From CAMPJU01 sp036675265 (GTDB lineage: Bacteria; Pseudomonadota; Gammaproteobacteria; Xanthomonadales; Xanthomonadaceae), in NCBI GenBank assembly GCA_036675265.1, contig JAKFFJ010000050.1, forward strand, positions 45,750 through 109,749: a stretch of DNA of 64,000 nucleotides. The letters run 5' to 3'. Position numbers and translations under genes: made by a program. Under the pieces are notes generated by a model. That model saw only the letters and a program-made list of their open reading frames with translations, was not told where the DNA came from and searched no databases. Positions 43,685 to 52,662 of the stretch are shown piece after piece (positions within the stretch are counted from its first letter, which is position 1; each line of letters starts with the position of its first letter).

Positions 43685-44341
43685 TTACGCGGCCCCCTGC
43701 GCGTCGGCGGGGTCGACGCCGATGACGATGGTGGTGTCGCCGGCGTAGTGGTGCGGCGGCACGACCAGGTTGGTGGGTGCGGGGACGCCCTGGAAGACGC
43801 GGCCGGCCATGTCGAACTTCGACTTGTGGCAAGGGCAGAAATAACCACCCTTCCAGTCGGGATCGAACGGCTGCGGGCCGATCTGGGCGACCATCTCGGG
43901 CGAGCAGCCCAGGTGGGTGCACAGCCCGACCAGCACGGAGACTTCCGGCCGGATCGAACGGGTGAGGTTGTTGGCGTATTCGGGCTGCTGGTCCGGGTTC
44001 TCCGACAGCGGGTCGCGCAACTGGTCGTTGAGGGTCGGCAGTGCCTGCAGGATGGCCGGCGAGCGGCGCACGATCCAGATCGGCTGGCCGCGCCACTCGA
44101 CGATCAGGCGCTGGCCTTCGCCAAGCGCGCTGATGTCGGCGCTGATCGGCGCGCCGGCGAGCTTGGCGCGCTCGCTCGGGTTCCACGACTTGATGAAGGG
44201 CACGGCGACGAAGCCGGCACCGACGGCACCGACCACGGCAGTGGTGGCAGTCAGGAACCGGCGGCGACCGGTATCCACGGGCTCGCCGTGCGCTGCAGGC
44301 GTCCCGCTGTGGAGGGGAGGATTTACCCCGTCAATGGCCAT
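43685..44341 (-). CDS. petA: Rieske iron-sulfur subunit of the bc1 complex
   Basis: 218 residues. The ATG at 44341 follows GGAG. The twin-arginine segment GRRRFLTATTAVVGAVGAGF acts as Tat signal and membrane anchor. Cluster motifs CTHLGC (Cys141, His143) and CPCHKS (Cys169, His172), with disulfide Cys146-Cys171, are intact. First gene of petABC-sspAB; the longer in-frame opening to 44560 is not coding. Confidence 0.97.
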   Translation of the reverse strand: MAIDGVNPPLHSGTPAAHGEPVDTGRRRFLTATTAVVGAVGAGFVAVPFIKSWNPSERAKLAGAPISADISALGEGQRLIVEWRGQPIWIVRRSPAILQALPTLNDQLRDPLSENPDQQPEYANNLTRSIRPEVSVLVGLCTHLGCSPEMVAQIGPQPFDPDWKGGYFCPCHKSKFDMAGRVFQGVPAPTNLVVPPHHYAGDTTIVIGVDPADAQGAA

Positions 44342-44393
44342 CCGGCACTCCGCAAGAAACAGGCCTGGCAAGCCGCCGGCCACAAAGGCGGGA

Positions 44394-44423
44394 AGTGTAG
44401 CGGAACCGTGAATCGGCCGACAA
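44394..44423 (-). promoter_or_regulatory. Candidate promoter for petABC-sspAB
   Basis: On the minus strand TTGTCG (44423-44418) and TACACT (44399-44394) are 18 bases apart, with the -10 about 53 bases before the petA ATG. The match to sigma-70 consensus is only moderate. Confidence 0.35.
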
Positions 44424-44450
44424 GGAACGCATCGCGTGCCGGCGCGGGGC

Positions 44451-45323
44451 TCAGCGCGCGGCGAGGGCCCCGCGGTAGCGTTCGGCCAGGACGCCCACCC
44501 GCTGCACGTAGCGCTGGGTTTCCTTGTACGGCGGGACGCCGTCGTACTTGTCGACCGCACCCTCGCCCGCGTTGTAGCCGGCAGCGGCGAGCGTGAGGTT
44601 GCCGTCGAAGCGCTTGAGCAGCCAGGCCAGGTACTTCACGCCGCCGCGGATGTTCTGCGAGGCGTCGTAGGCGTTGCGCACCCCGAAGCGCTCGGCGGTG
44701 GCCGGCATGAGCTGCATCAGGCCCTGGGCGCCCACGTGCGAACGCGCCTTCGGGTCGAACGCGGACTCGGCGTGGATGATCGCCCGGACCACCGCCTCGT
44801 CGACGCCGTATTCCCTCGCCGCCGCCGCGACTTCCGACTGGTAGGCCGCGGTGTTGAGGCGGATGTTGCCGAAGTCCACCGACGGGCTGGCCGTGCAGGC
44901 GAAGCAGTCCTCGACGAAGCTGTAACTGATGGTGCGCATCGCGGACGCGCCTTCGCCGCCGCGGGGACGCTTGCTGGTGTAGTGGCGCACGCCGTCCTTG
45001 ATGTACGAATACACCTCGCCCTGGACGACGCGGGGCGTCCCGGTGGGCCTGGGCGGCTTGGCCGCCGGCGCCTGCTCGGCGACCGGCCCGGCCGCTGCGG
45101 CGACGGGCCTGGCCACCACCGGCGCCGCGACGGGCCTGGACGGCGCATCGCTGTAACCGGCGATCGACTTGCAGCGCGCCCCCTTGACCGGGCTGCTCGC
45201 ATAGCTGCGGCTGCCGTCCGCGCCATCGCAGCGGTACACCGTGCCGGCGGAGACGTCGAGGGACGTACCGAGCCCCAGGGCACCGGCGGTCAGGAGGACG
45301 AGGAGGGGCAGGGGCCGCTTCAT
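44451..45323 (-). CDS. Periplasmic lytic transglycosylase (SLT family) with N-terminal DUF4124-like segment
   Basis: 290 residues from the ATG at 45323, which opens a signal peptide (MKRPLPLLVLLTAGALGLGT); an in-frame GTG at 45347 is the alternative. VYRCDGADGSRSYASSPVKG is DUF4124-like. An Ala/Pro linker precedes the SLT domain: catalytic Glu186 in IIHAESAFDP, GAQGLMQLMPATAERFG, AAGYNAGEGAVDKYDGVPPY. It cleaves peptidoglycan to 1,6-anhydromuropeptides. Convergent or unlinked to petA; divergent from miaB. Confidence 0.94.
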   Translation of the reverse strand: MKRPLPLLVLLTAGALGLGTSLDVSAGTVYRCDGADGSRSYASSPVKGARCKSIAGYSDAPSRPVAAPVVARPVAAAAGPVAEQAPAAKPPRPTGTPRVVQGEVYSYIKDGVRHYTSKRPRGGEGASAMRTISYSFVEDCFACTASPSVDFGNIRLNTAAYQSEVAAAAREYGVDEAVVRAIIHAESAFDPKARSHVGAQGLMQLMPATAERFGVRNAYDASQNIRGGVKYLAWLLKRFDGNLTLAAAGYNAGEGAVDKYDGVPPYKETQRYVQRVGVLAERYRGALAAR

Positions 45324-45460
45324 GCCGCCCAGTGTCGGGAGTTTCACGCGGTGAAAACAAGTCGTGGAACTGAACCCGGGCCGCGACTTTCCGGAATCGC
45401 GACGGACTAGGCTATTTTACGGATTCCTTGCATTTACCTTGTCCTGCCCGCCCCTTGCCC

Positions 45461-46858
45461 ATGAGTGAAGTGCCCGATTCCACCGCCATCGCCCTGGCGC
45501 CTGCCCCGGACGTGCCCCGCACGGCCGGCGGCAAGCTGTTCATCGAGACCCACGGGTGCCAGATGAACGCGTACGACTCGGCCCGGATGGCGGACGTCCT
45601 GGCGGCGTCGGACGGGCTCGAGCTGACCACGATCGCCGAAGAAGCCGACGTGATCCTCGTCAATACCTGCTCGATCCGCGAAAAAGCGCAGGAAAAGGTC
45701 TTCAGCCAGCTGGGGCGCTGGAAGGCGCTCAAGCAGGGCGGACGTCCCGTCCTCATCGGCGTGGGCGGCTGCGTCGCCTCCCAGGAGGGGGCGGCGATCG
45801 TGAAGCGGGCCCCACACGTGGACCTGGTCTTCGGGCCGCAGACCCTCCACCGCCTGCCCGAGCTGGTCCGGGCGCGGCGCGAGACGGGCCGGGCCCAGGT
45901 CGACATCAGCTTCCCGGAGATCGAGAAGTTCGACCGCCTGCCCGAGCCTCGCGCCGACGGGCCGGGCGCCTTCGTCTCGATCATGGAGGGGTGCAGCAAG
46001 TACTGCTCGTTCTGCGTGGTGCCCTACACGCGCGGCGAGGAAGTGAGCCGGCCCTTCGAGGACGTGCTGGTGGAGGTCGCCCAGCTCGCCGCGCAGGGGG
46101 TGCGCGAGGTCAACCTCCTGGGACAGAACGTCAATGCGTACCGGGGCCCGATCGGCGCGCCGGGCGCCGGCGAAACCGGCGACCTCGGCCTGCTGATCCG
46201 CACGATCGCCCGCATCGACGGCATCGACCGGATCCGGTTCACGACCTCCCACCCGCTGGAATTCTCCGATTCGCTGGTGGAGGCCTACCGCGACGTGCCC
46301 GAGCTCGCCGACTACCTGCACCTGCCGGTGCAGTCGGGGTCCGACCGCATCCTGGCGGCGATGAAGCGCGGGTACACCGCGCTCGAGTTCAAGCAGAAGA
46401 TCCGCAAGCTGCGCGCCGTGCGCCCGGGCATCTCGATCAGCTCCGACTTCATCGTCGGCTTTCCCGGCGAGACCGAAGCCGACTTCGACCGGACGATGAA
46501 GCTGATCGACGAGGTCGGTTTCGACCAGTCCTTCTCCTTCATCTATTCGCGCCGACCCGGCACGCCCGCGGCGGACCTGGAGGACACGACCTCCAGCGAG
46601 GAGAAGCATGCGCGCCTGGCCCGCCTGCAGGCGCGCATCAACGACAACGCGCGCCGGATCTCCGGGGCGATGGTCGGGACGGTGCAGCGCGTGCTGGTGG
46701 AGGGCCCGTCGCGGAAGGATCCGGGGGAACTGACGGGCAAGACGGAAAACATGCGGTCGGTCAATTTCTCGGCGCCGCCCGGACTGGTGGGGCAGTTCGC
46801 GGACGTCGTCATCACCCAGGCCATGAGCAATTCGCTACGCGGACGCATTGCCGGCTGA
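45461..46858 (+). CDS. miaB: tRNA-2-methylthio-N6-dimethylallyladenosine synthase
   Basis: 465 residues from MSEVPDSTAI. It adds the methylthio group to i6A37 of tRNAs. The N-terminal MTTase domain has Cys33, Cys70 and Cys104. The radical SAM cluster CSKYCSFC uses Cys178, Cys182 and Cys185, and the C-terminal TRAM domain ends around ISGAMVGTVQRVLVEG to residue 465. In most relatives phoH/ybeZ follows directly; here 5.8 kb intervenes. Confidence 0.98.
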   Translation: MSEVPDSTAIALAPAPDVPRTAGGKLFIETHGCQMNAYDSARMADVLAASDGLELTTIAEEADVILVNTCSIREKAQEKVFSQLGRWKALKQGGRPVLIGVGGCVASQEGAAIVKRAPHVDLVFGPQTLHRLPELVRARRETGRAQVDISFPEIEKFDRLPEPRADGPGAFVSIMEGCSKYCSFCVVPYTRGEEVSRPFEDVLVEVAQLAAQGVREVNLLGQNVNAYRGPIGAPGAGETGDLGLLIRTIARIDGIDRIRFTTSHPLEFSDSLVEAYRDVPELADYLHLPVQSGSDRILAAMKRGYTALEFKQKIRKLRAVRPGISISSDFIVGFPGETEADFDRTMKLIDEVGFDQSFSFIYSRRPGTPAADLEDTTSSEEKHARLARLQARINDNARRISGAMVGTVQRVLVEGPSRKDPGELTGKTENMRSVNFSAPPGLVGQFADVVITQAMSNSLRGRIAG

Positions 46859-46872
46859 CTCAGGGGAAGGTC

Positions 46873-47103
46873 ATGAAGATCGGTGCAGGCACTTCGCATC
46901 CCAACCGCCACCTGCATGCGGCGGGCTGGGACATGGCGCTCGCGTTCGCGGCGGCCGGCGTGCATTTCAACCTGTTCGCGCTCGAGCATCCCGGCTGGCG
47001 GATGGTGCCCAACTGGATCTGGCCGGTCCTGATGCTGGTCTTCCTGTTCAGCGCGTTGTTGTCGTACGGCAAGCACCGCAGGCGGACGGGCGTCCGCCGC
47101 TGA
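46873..47103 (+). CDS. Small hypothetical inner-membrane protein
   Basis: 76 residues. A GGGGAAGG ribosome site lies before the ATG, 14 bases after miaB. Two predicted membrane helices (DMALAFAAAGVHFNLFAL, MVPNWIWPVLMLVFLFSALL) and a basic C-terminus (YGKHRRRTGVRR). No recognised family. The good ribosome site and codon usage like its neighbours support a real gene, probably transcribed with miaB. Confidence 0.75.
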   Translation: MKIGAGTSHPNRHLHAAGWDMALAFAAAGVHFNLFALEHPGWRMVPNWIWPVLMLVFLFSALLSYGKHRRRTGVRR

Positions 47104-47112
47104 GGGCGGCCG

Positions 47113-48201
47113 TCAGTCCAGCTGCTTGCGGAACCGCAGGACCGCCGCGGCCATCATCAGGACGGTGAAGGCGGCCAGCGCCAGCACGTCCGGCCACAGC
47201 GCCATCAGCGACGCGTCGCGGAGCATCACGCCGCGGATCAGCCGCAGGAAATGGGTCAGCGGCAGCAACTCGGCCAGCCACTGCACGACCTTCGGCATGC
47301 CGGCGAACGGGAACATGAAGCCCGACAGCAGGATGGACGGCAGGAACACGAAGAAGGTCATCTGCATCGCCTGGAACTGCGACTGCGCGCGGGTCGAGAT
47401 CAGCAGGCCCAGCGTGAGGTTGGCGACGATCAGCAACAGGGACGCGATGTAGACATCCAGGACGCTGCCGCGCACGGGGACATCGAACAGCAACAAGCCC
47501 AGGCCCAGGATCACGGTGGTCTGCACCAGCCCGATCGCCACGTAGGGAAGCACCTTGCCGACCATCAGCTCGAGCCGGCTGAGCGGCGTGGCGATCAGCA
47601 GTTCCATGTTGCCCCGCTCGCGCTCCCGGACGATCGCCACCCCGGTGAACAGCACCATCGTCATGGTCAGGATCACCCCGATCAACCCGGGCACGATGTT
47701 CACCGCCGACCGCCGTTCCGGGTTGTAGAAGCTCACCACGCTGATGGGGCCCACCCCCGGCGGCTGCGCCATGCGACCGTCGATGGGGGTCTGCGCAAGC
47801 TGCATCGCCGCGGCCTGCACGACGGTGTCGCTGCCATCGACCAGCACCTGCACGGCCTCGCGCCCTTCGGCACGGCGCTGCTCGAAGTCCGGCGGCACCA
47901 CGATGCCGACGCTGATCTCGCCGCGCCGGAGCAGGTCCATCAATTGCGCGGGCGTGTCGGCCACCTCGACCGGCTCGACCACGCCGGTGGCCAGCAGGTC
48001 CATCACCACCACGCGCGACGCCGCGGTCCCGGCCTGGTCGGCGATCGCGGCGTCCAGGCCTCGCAGGTTGAGGTTGATCGCGTAGCCGAACAACGCCAGC
48101 TGCAGCACCGGGATCCCGATGATCATCGCCAGGGTCACCCGGTCGCGGCGCATCTGCCGCATTTCCTTGAGCACGATCGCCCACAGCCGGCGCCAGTTCA
48201 T
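47113..48201 (-). CDS. ABC-2 type exporter permease
   Basis: 362 residues. One N-terminal helix (MIIGIPVLQLALFGYAINLN), a large periplasmic domain (about 45-170), then five helices (GLIGVILTMTMVLFTGVAIV, LIATPLSRLELMVGKVLPYV, and so on) to LAAFTVLMMAAAVLRFRKQL. This YhhJ/YbhR-like layout belongs to drug- or lipid-type exporters. Co-translated (ATGA) with the ATPase gene. Substrate unknown. Confidence 0.95.
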   Translation of the reverse strand: MNWRRLWAIVLKEMRQMRRDRVTLAMIIGIPVLQLALFGYAINLNLRGLDAAIADQAGTAASRVVVMDLLATGVVEPVEVADTPAQLMDLLRRGEISVGIVVPPDFEQRRAEGREAVQVLVDGSDTVVQAAAMQLAQTPIDGRMAQPPGVGPISVVSFYNPERRSAVNIVPGLIGVILTMTMVLFTGVAIVRERERGNMELLIATPLSRLELMVGKVLPYVAIGLVQTTVILGLGLLLFDVPVRGSVLDVYIASLLLIVANLTLGLLISTRAQSQFQAMQMTFFVFLPSILLSGFMFPFAGMPKVVQWLAELLPLTHFLRLIRGVMLRDASLMALWPDVLALAAFTVLMMAAAVLRFRKQLD

Positions 48202-49154
48202 GCCGCGCGCGCCCCGCCTTCGCCCCGCTGCCGCGTGGCATCGACGAAGACGTCCTCCAGGTTCGGTGCCGTCGCCTCGACCTCGCCTTCGACGCCGGCC
48301 GCGCCGAGGGCAGCGCGAATGTCGGCAGACAGGTCCTCGCGCCGGGCCGCCAGCACGCGCAGGCTGTTGCCGACCTGCGCGACGCCCAGCACGCCGGGCA
48401 AGCCGACGATCGCGCGCCGTGCATCCCTGGGCCGTCCCGCGCGCACTTCGAGCGTACGGCCTTGGAGCGCCGCGGTCAGTTCCGACGGACTGCCGTCCGC
48501 CACCAGGCGCCCCTCGTCCAGGATCGCCAGCCGGTGGCAGCGTTCCGCCTCGTCCATGTAGTGGCTGGACACCAGGAGCGTGGTGCCGGCGTCGGCGAGT
48601 TCGAAGAGGGTTTCCCAGAAGTCCCGGCGCGACTCGGGATCCACCGCGCTGGTCGGCTCGTCCAGGAACAGCAGCTCCGGTTCGTGGACGATGGCGCCCG
48701 CCAGTGCAAGGCGTTGCTTCTGGCCACCGCTGAGCGTGCCCGCCAGTTGCCGCTGCCGGTCGCCGAACTCGAAGCGCTCCAGCAGTGCATCGACGCGGCG
48801 CGGCATCGCCTGGCGCGACAGCCCCTGCACCGTGCCGAGGAATTCCAGGTTCTCGCGCACCGTCAGGTCGCCGAACAGTGAAAACCGCTGCGTCATGTAG
48901 CCGATGCGCCGGCGCAGCGCCTCGGCCTCGCGGGGGATGTGCAACCCCAGCACCTCGATCTCCCCGGCGGTCGGTGCGAGCAGGCCGCAGAGCATGCGGA
49001 TCGTGGTGGTCTTGCCCGAGCCGTTCGGGCCGAGGAAGCCGTACACCCGGGCGCGGGGCACGGTGAGGTCGACATGGTCGACCGCGACGAGGTCGCCGAA
49101 GCGCCGGGTCAGCCCGCTGGCGCGGATCGCCGGAGCCTGCGGCGCGTCGTTCAT
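48198..49154 (-). CDS. ABC exporter ATP-binding protein
   Basis: 318 residues. Walker A GPNGSGKTT at 42-50, Q-loop MTQRFSLF, signature LSGGQKQRLALAGA, Walker B LLFLDEPTSAVDP and an H-loop His in LLVSSHYMDEAERC. A C-terminal tail of about 90 residues is typical for the DrrA/YhhH-type exporters. It overlaps the permease and HlyD genes by four bases on each side. Confidence 0.96.
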   Translation of the reverse strand: MNDAPQAPAIRASGLTRRFGDLVAVDHVDLTVPRARVYGFLGPNGSGKTTTIRMLCGLLAPTAGEIEVLGLHIPREAEALRRRIGYMTQRFSLFGDLTVRENLEFLGTVQGLSRQAMPRRVDALLERFEFGDRQRQLAGTLSGGQKQRLALAGAIVHEPELLFLDEPTSAVDPESRRDFWETLFELADAGTTLLVSSHYMDEAERCHRLAILDEGRLVADGSPSELTAALQGRTLEVRAGRPRDARRAIVGLPGVLGVAQVGNSLRVLAARREDLSADIRAALGAAGVEGEVEATAPNLEDVFVDATRQRGEGGARAA

Positions 49155-50134
49155 TCCGACGCGCGCTCGCCGGGCGTCGCGCCGCCGAATTCCGCGCGTA
49201 CGGGCAAGCCGGCGGGCAGGCCCCGCGCCGCGTCGCCCACCAGGGTGATCTCGGCGAGGTACACCAGGCGCGCGGCGTCGTCGCCGACCAGGGCGTAGTA
49301 CGGCGTGAAGCTCGGTTCGGCGCGGATCATGCGCACGCGGCCTTCGAACACGCGCTCGTCCCCGCCGGCGCCGACCAGCACGACGCGCGCCGGATCACCG
49401 ACCGCGACGCGCATGCGGACCGGCTGCGGGACATAGACGCGTGCGTGGGGCGCATCGCCCACCAGCAGGACGGCGACCGGGGTGCCGGTGGCCGGTCGCG
49501 CGCCGGCTTCCAGCGGCAGGCTGTCGATGCGGCCCGCGCGTGGCGCGCGCACCGCCAGGTCGTCGAGCGTGGCCTGTTGCGCGGCGGATTCCGCGCGCGC
49601 CGCGCGCAACGCGGCCTCGCCCTGGGCAATCTGTTCGGGCCGCGTGCCACGTTCGAGTTCCGCGAGGGCCGCCGCTGCTGCGCGGACGCCCGCGGCCGCA
49701 TCCACGGCGGCCGCGCGGGCACGGTCCACTTCGTCGGCCGCCACCAGTTGTCGTGCCCCCAGCGGCTCGAGGCGCGCCAGGTGCGCGGCGGCTTCGCGCG
49801 ACCGCGCCCGCGCCGCGACCACCTGGGCTCGCGCGCGTTCCACCTGCTCGCCACGCGGGCCGGCCTGGAGCTCTTCCAGCACGCTTGCCTGGCGCTCGGC
49901 CTGGGCATCGACCGCACGGGTCCGCGCGGCGGTGCGTGCCTCCTCGAAGGTCAGCAGCACGGTACCGGCCTCCACGTGCTCGCCCTCGCGCACGGCGATC
50001 GACGCGATGCGCTCCGAGGCGGGTGCGGGGATCGCGATCCGCTCGTACTCCAGCGTCCCGAGGGCCTGCGGCGGCGACTCCGCGCAACCGGCCAGGCTGG
50101 CCACCAGCAGCCACCATGCGCAACCACGCATCAT
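49151..50134 (-). CDS. HlyD-family periplasmic adaptor, lipoprotein type
   Basis: 327 residues. Lipobox LAGC puts the lipidated Cys at 17. A barrel-sandwich half (IAVREGEHVEAGTVLLTFEE), a long Ala/Arg/Glu coiled-coil hairpin (about 70-200), the second half (VRAPRAGRIDSLPLEAGARP) and a beta-barrel domain follow in standard order. It links the ABC-2 permease to an outer-membrane channel that is not encoded here. The start overlaps the TetR stop (ATGA). Confidence 0.94.
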   Translation of the reverse strand: MMRGCAWWLLVASLAGCAESPPQALGTLEYERIAIPAPASERIASIAVREGEHVEAGTVLLTFEEARTAARTRAVDAQAERQASVLEELQAGPRGEQVERARAQVVAARARSREAAAHLARLEPLGARQLVAADEVDRARAAAVDAAAGVRAAAAALAELERGTRPEQIAQGEAALRAARAESAAQQATLDDLAVRAPRAGRIDSLPLEAGARPATGTPVAVLLVGDAPHARVYVPQPVRMRVAVGDPARVVLVGAGGDERVFEGRVRMIRAEPSFTPYYALVGDDAARLVYLAEITLVGDAARGLPAGLPVRAEFGGATPGERASE

Positions 50135-50811
50135 CCACCCCCCAGTCCGCGGTCCAGCAGTGCCAGCGTATGCCGCTGCAACTGCGCGTAGTCGATGTCG
50201 CCGGCATCCAGCATGCGCCGCCAGATGGGCGCGCCTGCCACGGGGAACAGCGTCAGTCCTACCAGCGACACCATCAGCAGCCGCGGGTCGATGCCTGGAT
50301 CCAGTGCACCGCGCGCCTGCGCCTGCTCGAACCGCGCGACCAGCATGCGGGGCAACGCCGGCGACACTTCGTCGAACAACACGTCGCGGAGCGCGCCACC
50401 CTCGCACAGCACTTCGCGGACCCACAGCGCGGGCAGCCAGGGATGGGCCGCCACGATCCGTCCGATCCCGGCCACGAAGGCGGCCACCAGGTCGGCGACG
50501 TCGTCGCCGGCGCGCATCAGCGGCTCCCGCAGTTCCAGGAACGCAGGCAGGACCCGCTCGGAGATCACGGCCTGCTGCAGCTGGGCCCGGTCCCCGAAGT
50601 AGTAATGCAGCAGCGCCGCATTGACCCCGGCGTCCCGCGCGATGGCACGCAGCGGCGTCGCGGCGATGCCCTGGCGCGAAAAGCATGTGACCGCGGAATC
50701 CAGCAGTCGCGCGCGGAGGTCCTCGTTGGCGGCGAGCGGGCGACCCGGCGGGCGGCCTCGGCGGGTGCCCAGGACCTTGCGCGGCTTCGGCGGTGGCTCG
50801 GGGCACTCCAC
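50131..50811 (-). CDS. TetR/AcrR-family regulator of the exporter cassette
   Basis: 226 residues from a GTG; there is no in-frame ATG before the upstream stop and no clear ribosome site. The DNA-binding domain covers about 33-80 (ARLLDSAVTCFSRQGIAATP, LRAIARDAGVNAALLHYYFG). The C-terminal ligand domain resembles the YbiH/CecR type (DUF1956-like). A perfect palindrome lies 9 bases upstream of its start. It is first in TetR-HlyD-ATPase-permease, so it probably represses its own operon. Confidence 0.93.
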   Translation of the reverse strand: MECPEPPPKPRKVLGTRRGRPPGRPLAANEDLRARLLDSAVTCFSRQGIAATPLRAIARDAGVNAALLHYYFGDRAQLQQAVISERVLPAFLELREPLMRAGDDVADLVAAFVAGIGRIVAAHPWLPALWVREVLCEGGALRDVLFDEVSPALPRMLVARFEQAQARGALDPGIDPRLLMVSLVGLTLFPVAGAPIWRRMLDAGDIDYAQLQRHTLALLDRGLGGG

Positions 50812-50819
50812 CGGCTTAT

Positions 50820-50839
50820 TTAATTCATCGATGAATTAA
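50820..50839. promoter_or_regulatory. Perfect 20-bp palindrome, likely TetR operator
   Basis: TTAATTCATCGATGAATTAA is fully self-complementary and AT-rich in a GC-rich background. It lies just upstream of the TetR gene and about 60 bases from the amidohydrolase 3' end. Its size and position fit a TetR-family operator overlapping the promoter. Confidence 0.75.
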
Positions 50840-50897
50840 TCCGCAAGTACCACTCGTCGGCCTGGGCCGTGCGCCCGGCGCGCGGCGCTCGAACGCC

Positions 50898-52565
50898 TCA
50901 GGGACGACGGTAGACCGGCTCCCCGTCCACCCATGTCGACAACACGGCCAGGTCGTCGAGCCGGGAGGCGGGCACGGCCAGCGGATCCTCGGCCAGGACC
51001 ACGAAATCCGCCCGGAGACCGGCGGCCAGGGTGCCGACTTCCCCTTCCGCGAAGCCGGCCCAGGCGGCATCGCGGGTGAACCCGCGCAACGCCTCGAAGG
51101 GGGTGAGCAACTGCCCGGGCAGCCAACCGCCAACGGGCTCGCCCGCCGTGGTGGCGCGGGTCGCGGCGGCGAACAGGCCCAGGCGGGGATCGACGGATTC
51201 GACCGGGAAATCCGACCCCAGGGCCAGGCGGGCGCCGCTGTCGCGCAGGCTGCGCCAGGCGTAGGCGCCATGGATGCGCGCGGGTCCCAGGCGGTCCCCT
51301 GCCCAGGGCATGTCGCTCGTTGCATGCGTCGGCTGCATCGACGCGATCACGTCCAGCGCCGCCAGCCTCGGCAGGTCCGCGGGCGCGAGCACCTGCGCGT
51401 GCTCGATCCGCCAGCGCAAGCCGGGATGCCCCGCCAGGGCGCCTTCGTACGCATCGAGGACCAGACGGTTGCCGCGGTCGCCGATCGCGTGGGTGGCGAC
51501 CTGGATCCCGCAATCGCGCGCCTTCGCCACCGCGCCTGCCAGTTGTCCGGGCGACACCACCAACAACCCGCGGTTGCCTGGATCGTCGCTGTAGTCCTCC
51601 AGCAATGCCGCGCCGCGGCTGCCCAGCGCACCGTCGACATACAGCTTCACCGCGCGCATCTGCAGGCGTCCGCCCGGGTGGCGATAAGCCCCGTCGCGGC
51701 ACAGCCAAGCCAGTGCCTCGCTGTCGCCGTCGGCCATCGCGTGGATGCGCAGCGGCATCTCGCCGCGGTCGGCAAGGTTGCGATAGGCCCGCAACTGCAA
51801 CAGGGACACACCGGCGTCGTGGACGCCCGTCAGGCCGTGGCGCACCGCTTCCTCCATCCCGAGGGCAAGCGCGCGTTCGGCCGCCGCGACGTCCATTGGC
51901 GGCAGCACCGTATCGACCAGCGCCATCGCCGCGTCCACCAGCACCCCGGTGGCGCGGCCCTGCGCGTCACGGACGATGCGGCCACCATCGGGCTGCCAGT
52001 CGCCCCGCTCGCCCTGGCCGTCGAGATCCTTGCCGGTCGCGCGCAGCGCAGCCGAGTTGGCCCAGCCCGCGTGGCCGTCGATCCGCTCCAGCCAGACCGG
52101 CCGCTCCGGGAAGGCGGCGTCCAGGTCGGCAGCGACCGGGAAGGCCTGTTCCGGCCAGTCGTTCTGGTCCCACCCGCGGCCCAGCAGCCACTCGCCCGGT
52201 GCGAGGGTGGCTTCGAACTCGCGCAGCCGCGCAAGCACGTCCGCCTTGTCGCGGGTGCCTTCGAGTTCCACGCGCATGCGCGACAGGCCCAGGCCCGCGA
52301 CGTGGCCGTGCGCATCGATCAGGCCGGGGATCACCGTGCCCTCGCCCAGGTCCACGCGCCTGGCGCCAGGCCACCTGCGCAACAACGCATCGGGCGCGCC
52401 GACCGCGAGGATGGCGCCGCCGCCGTCGAATGCCATGGCGCCGGCGACCGGCTGCGCCGGATCCATCGTGCGGATCGTCGCCGCGGTCAGCACCGTCACC
52501 TCGGCCATCGCCGGGGCCATGCACGCCACCAGTACCGCCACCATCACGAATCGAATGCCGCGCAT
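50898..52565 (-). CDS. Secreted amidohydrolase (YtcJ-like, amidohydrolase family 3)
   Basis: 555 residues with a signal peptide (MRGIRFVMVAVLVACMAPAMA) and a GGGGAG ribosome site. Metal motif HGH in PGLIDAHGHVAGLGLSRMRV, later His residues in ATHAIGDRGNR and RIEHAQV, and the Asp motif ALGSDFPVESVDP. YtcJ-like enzymes hydrolyse C-N bonds of largely unknown substrates. It lies upstream of the palindrome and TetR gene on the same strand, and is divergent from phoH. Confidence 0.94.
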   Translation of the reverse strand: MRGIRFVMVAVLVACMAPAMAEVTVLTAATIRTMDPAQPVAGAMAFDGGGAILAVGAPDALLRRWPGARRVDLGEGTVIPGLIDAHGHVAGLGLSRMRVELEGTRDKADVLARLREFEATLAPGEWLLGRGWDQNDWPEQAFPVAADLDAAFPERPVWLERIDGHAGWANSAALRATGKDLDGQGERGDWQPDGGRIVRDAQGRATGVLVDAAMALVDTVLPPMDVAAAERALALGMEEAVRHGLTGVHDAGVSLLQLRAYRNLADRGEMPLRIHAMADGDSEALAWLCRDGAYRHPGGRLQMRAVKLYVDGALGSRGAALLEDYSDDPGNRGLLVVSPGQLAGAVAKARDCGIQVATHAIGDRGNRLVLDAYEGALAGHPGLRWRIEHAQVLAPADLPRLAALDVIASMQPTHATSDMPWAGDRLGPARIHGAYAWRSLRDSGARLALGSDFPVESVDPRLGLFAAATRATTAGEPVGGWLPGQLLTPFEALRGFTRDAAWAGFAEGEVGTLAAGLRADFVVLAEDPLAVPASRLDDLAVLSTWVDGEPVYRRP

Positions 52566-52662
52566 CGGTAAGGCTCCCCGGGAATACCCGCCGCACTTTG
52601 CGAAAACCCGGTGCCCGGCGCAAGCTGGCACGCTCGACTGTCGCCTCTTCCGGAACCCTTGC

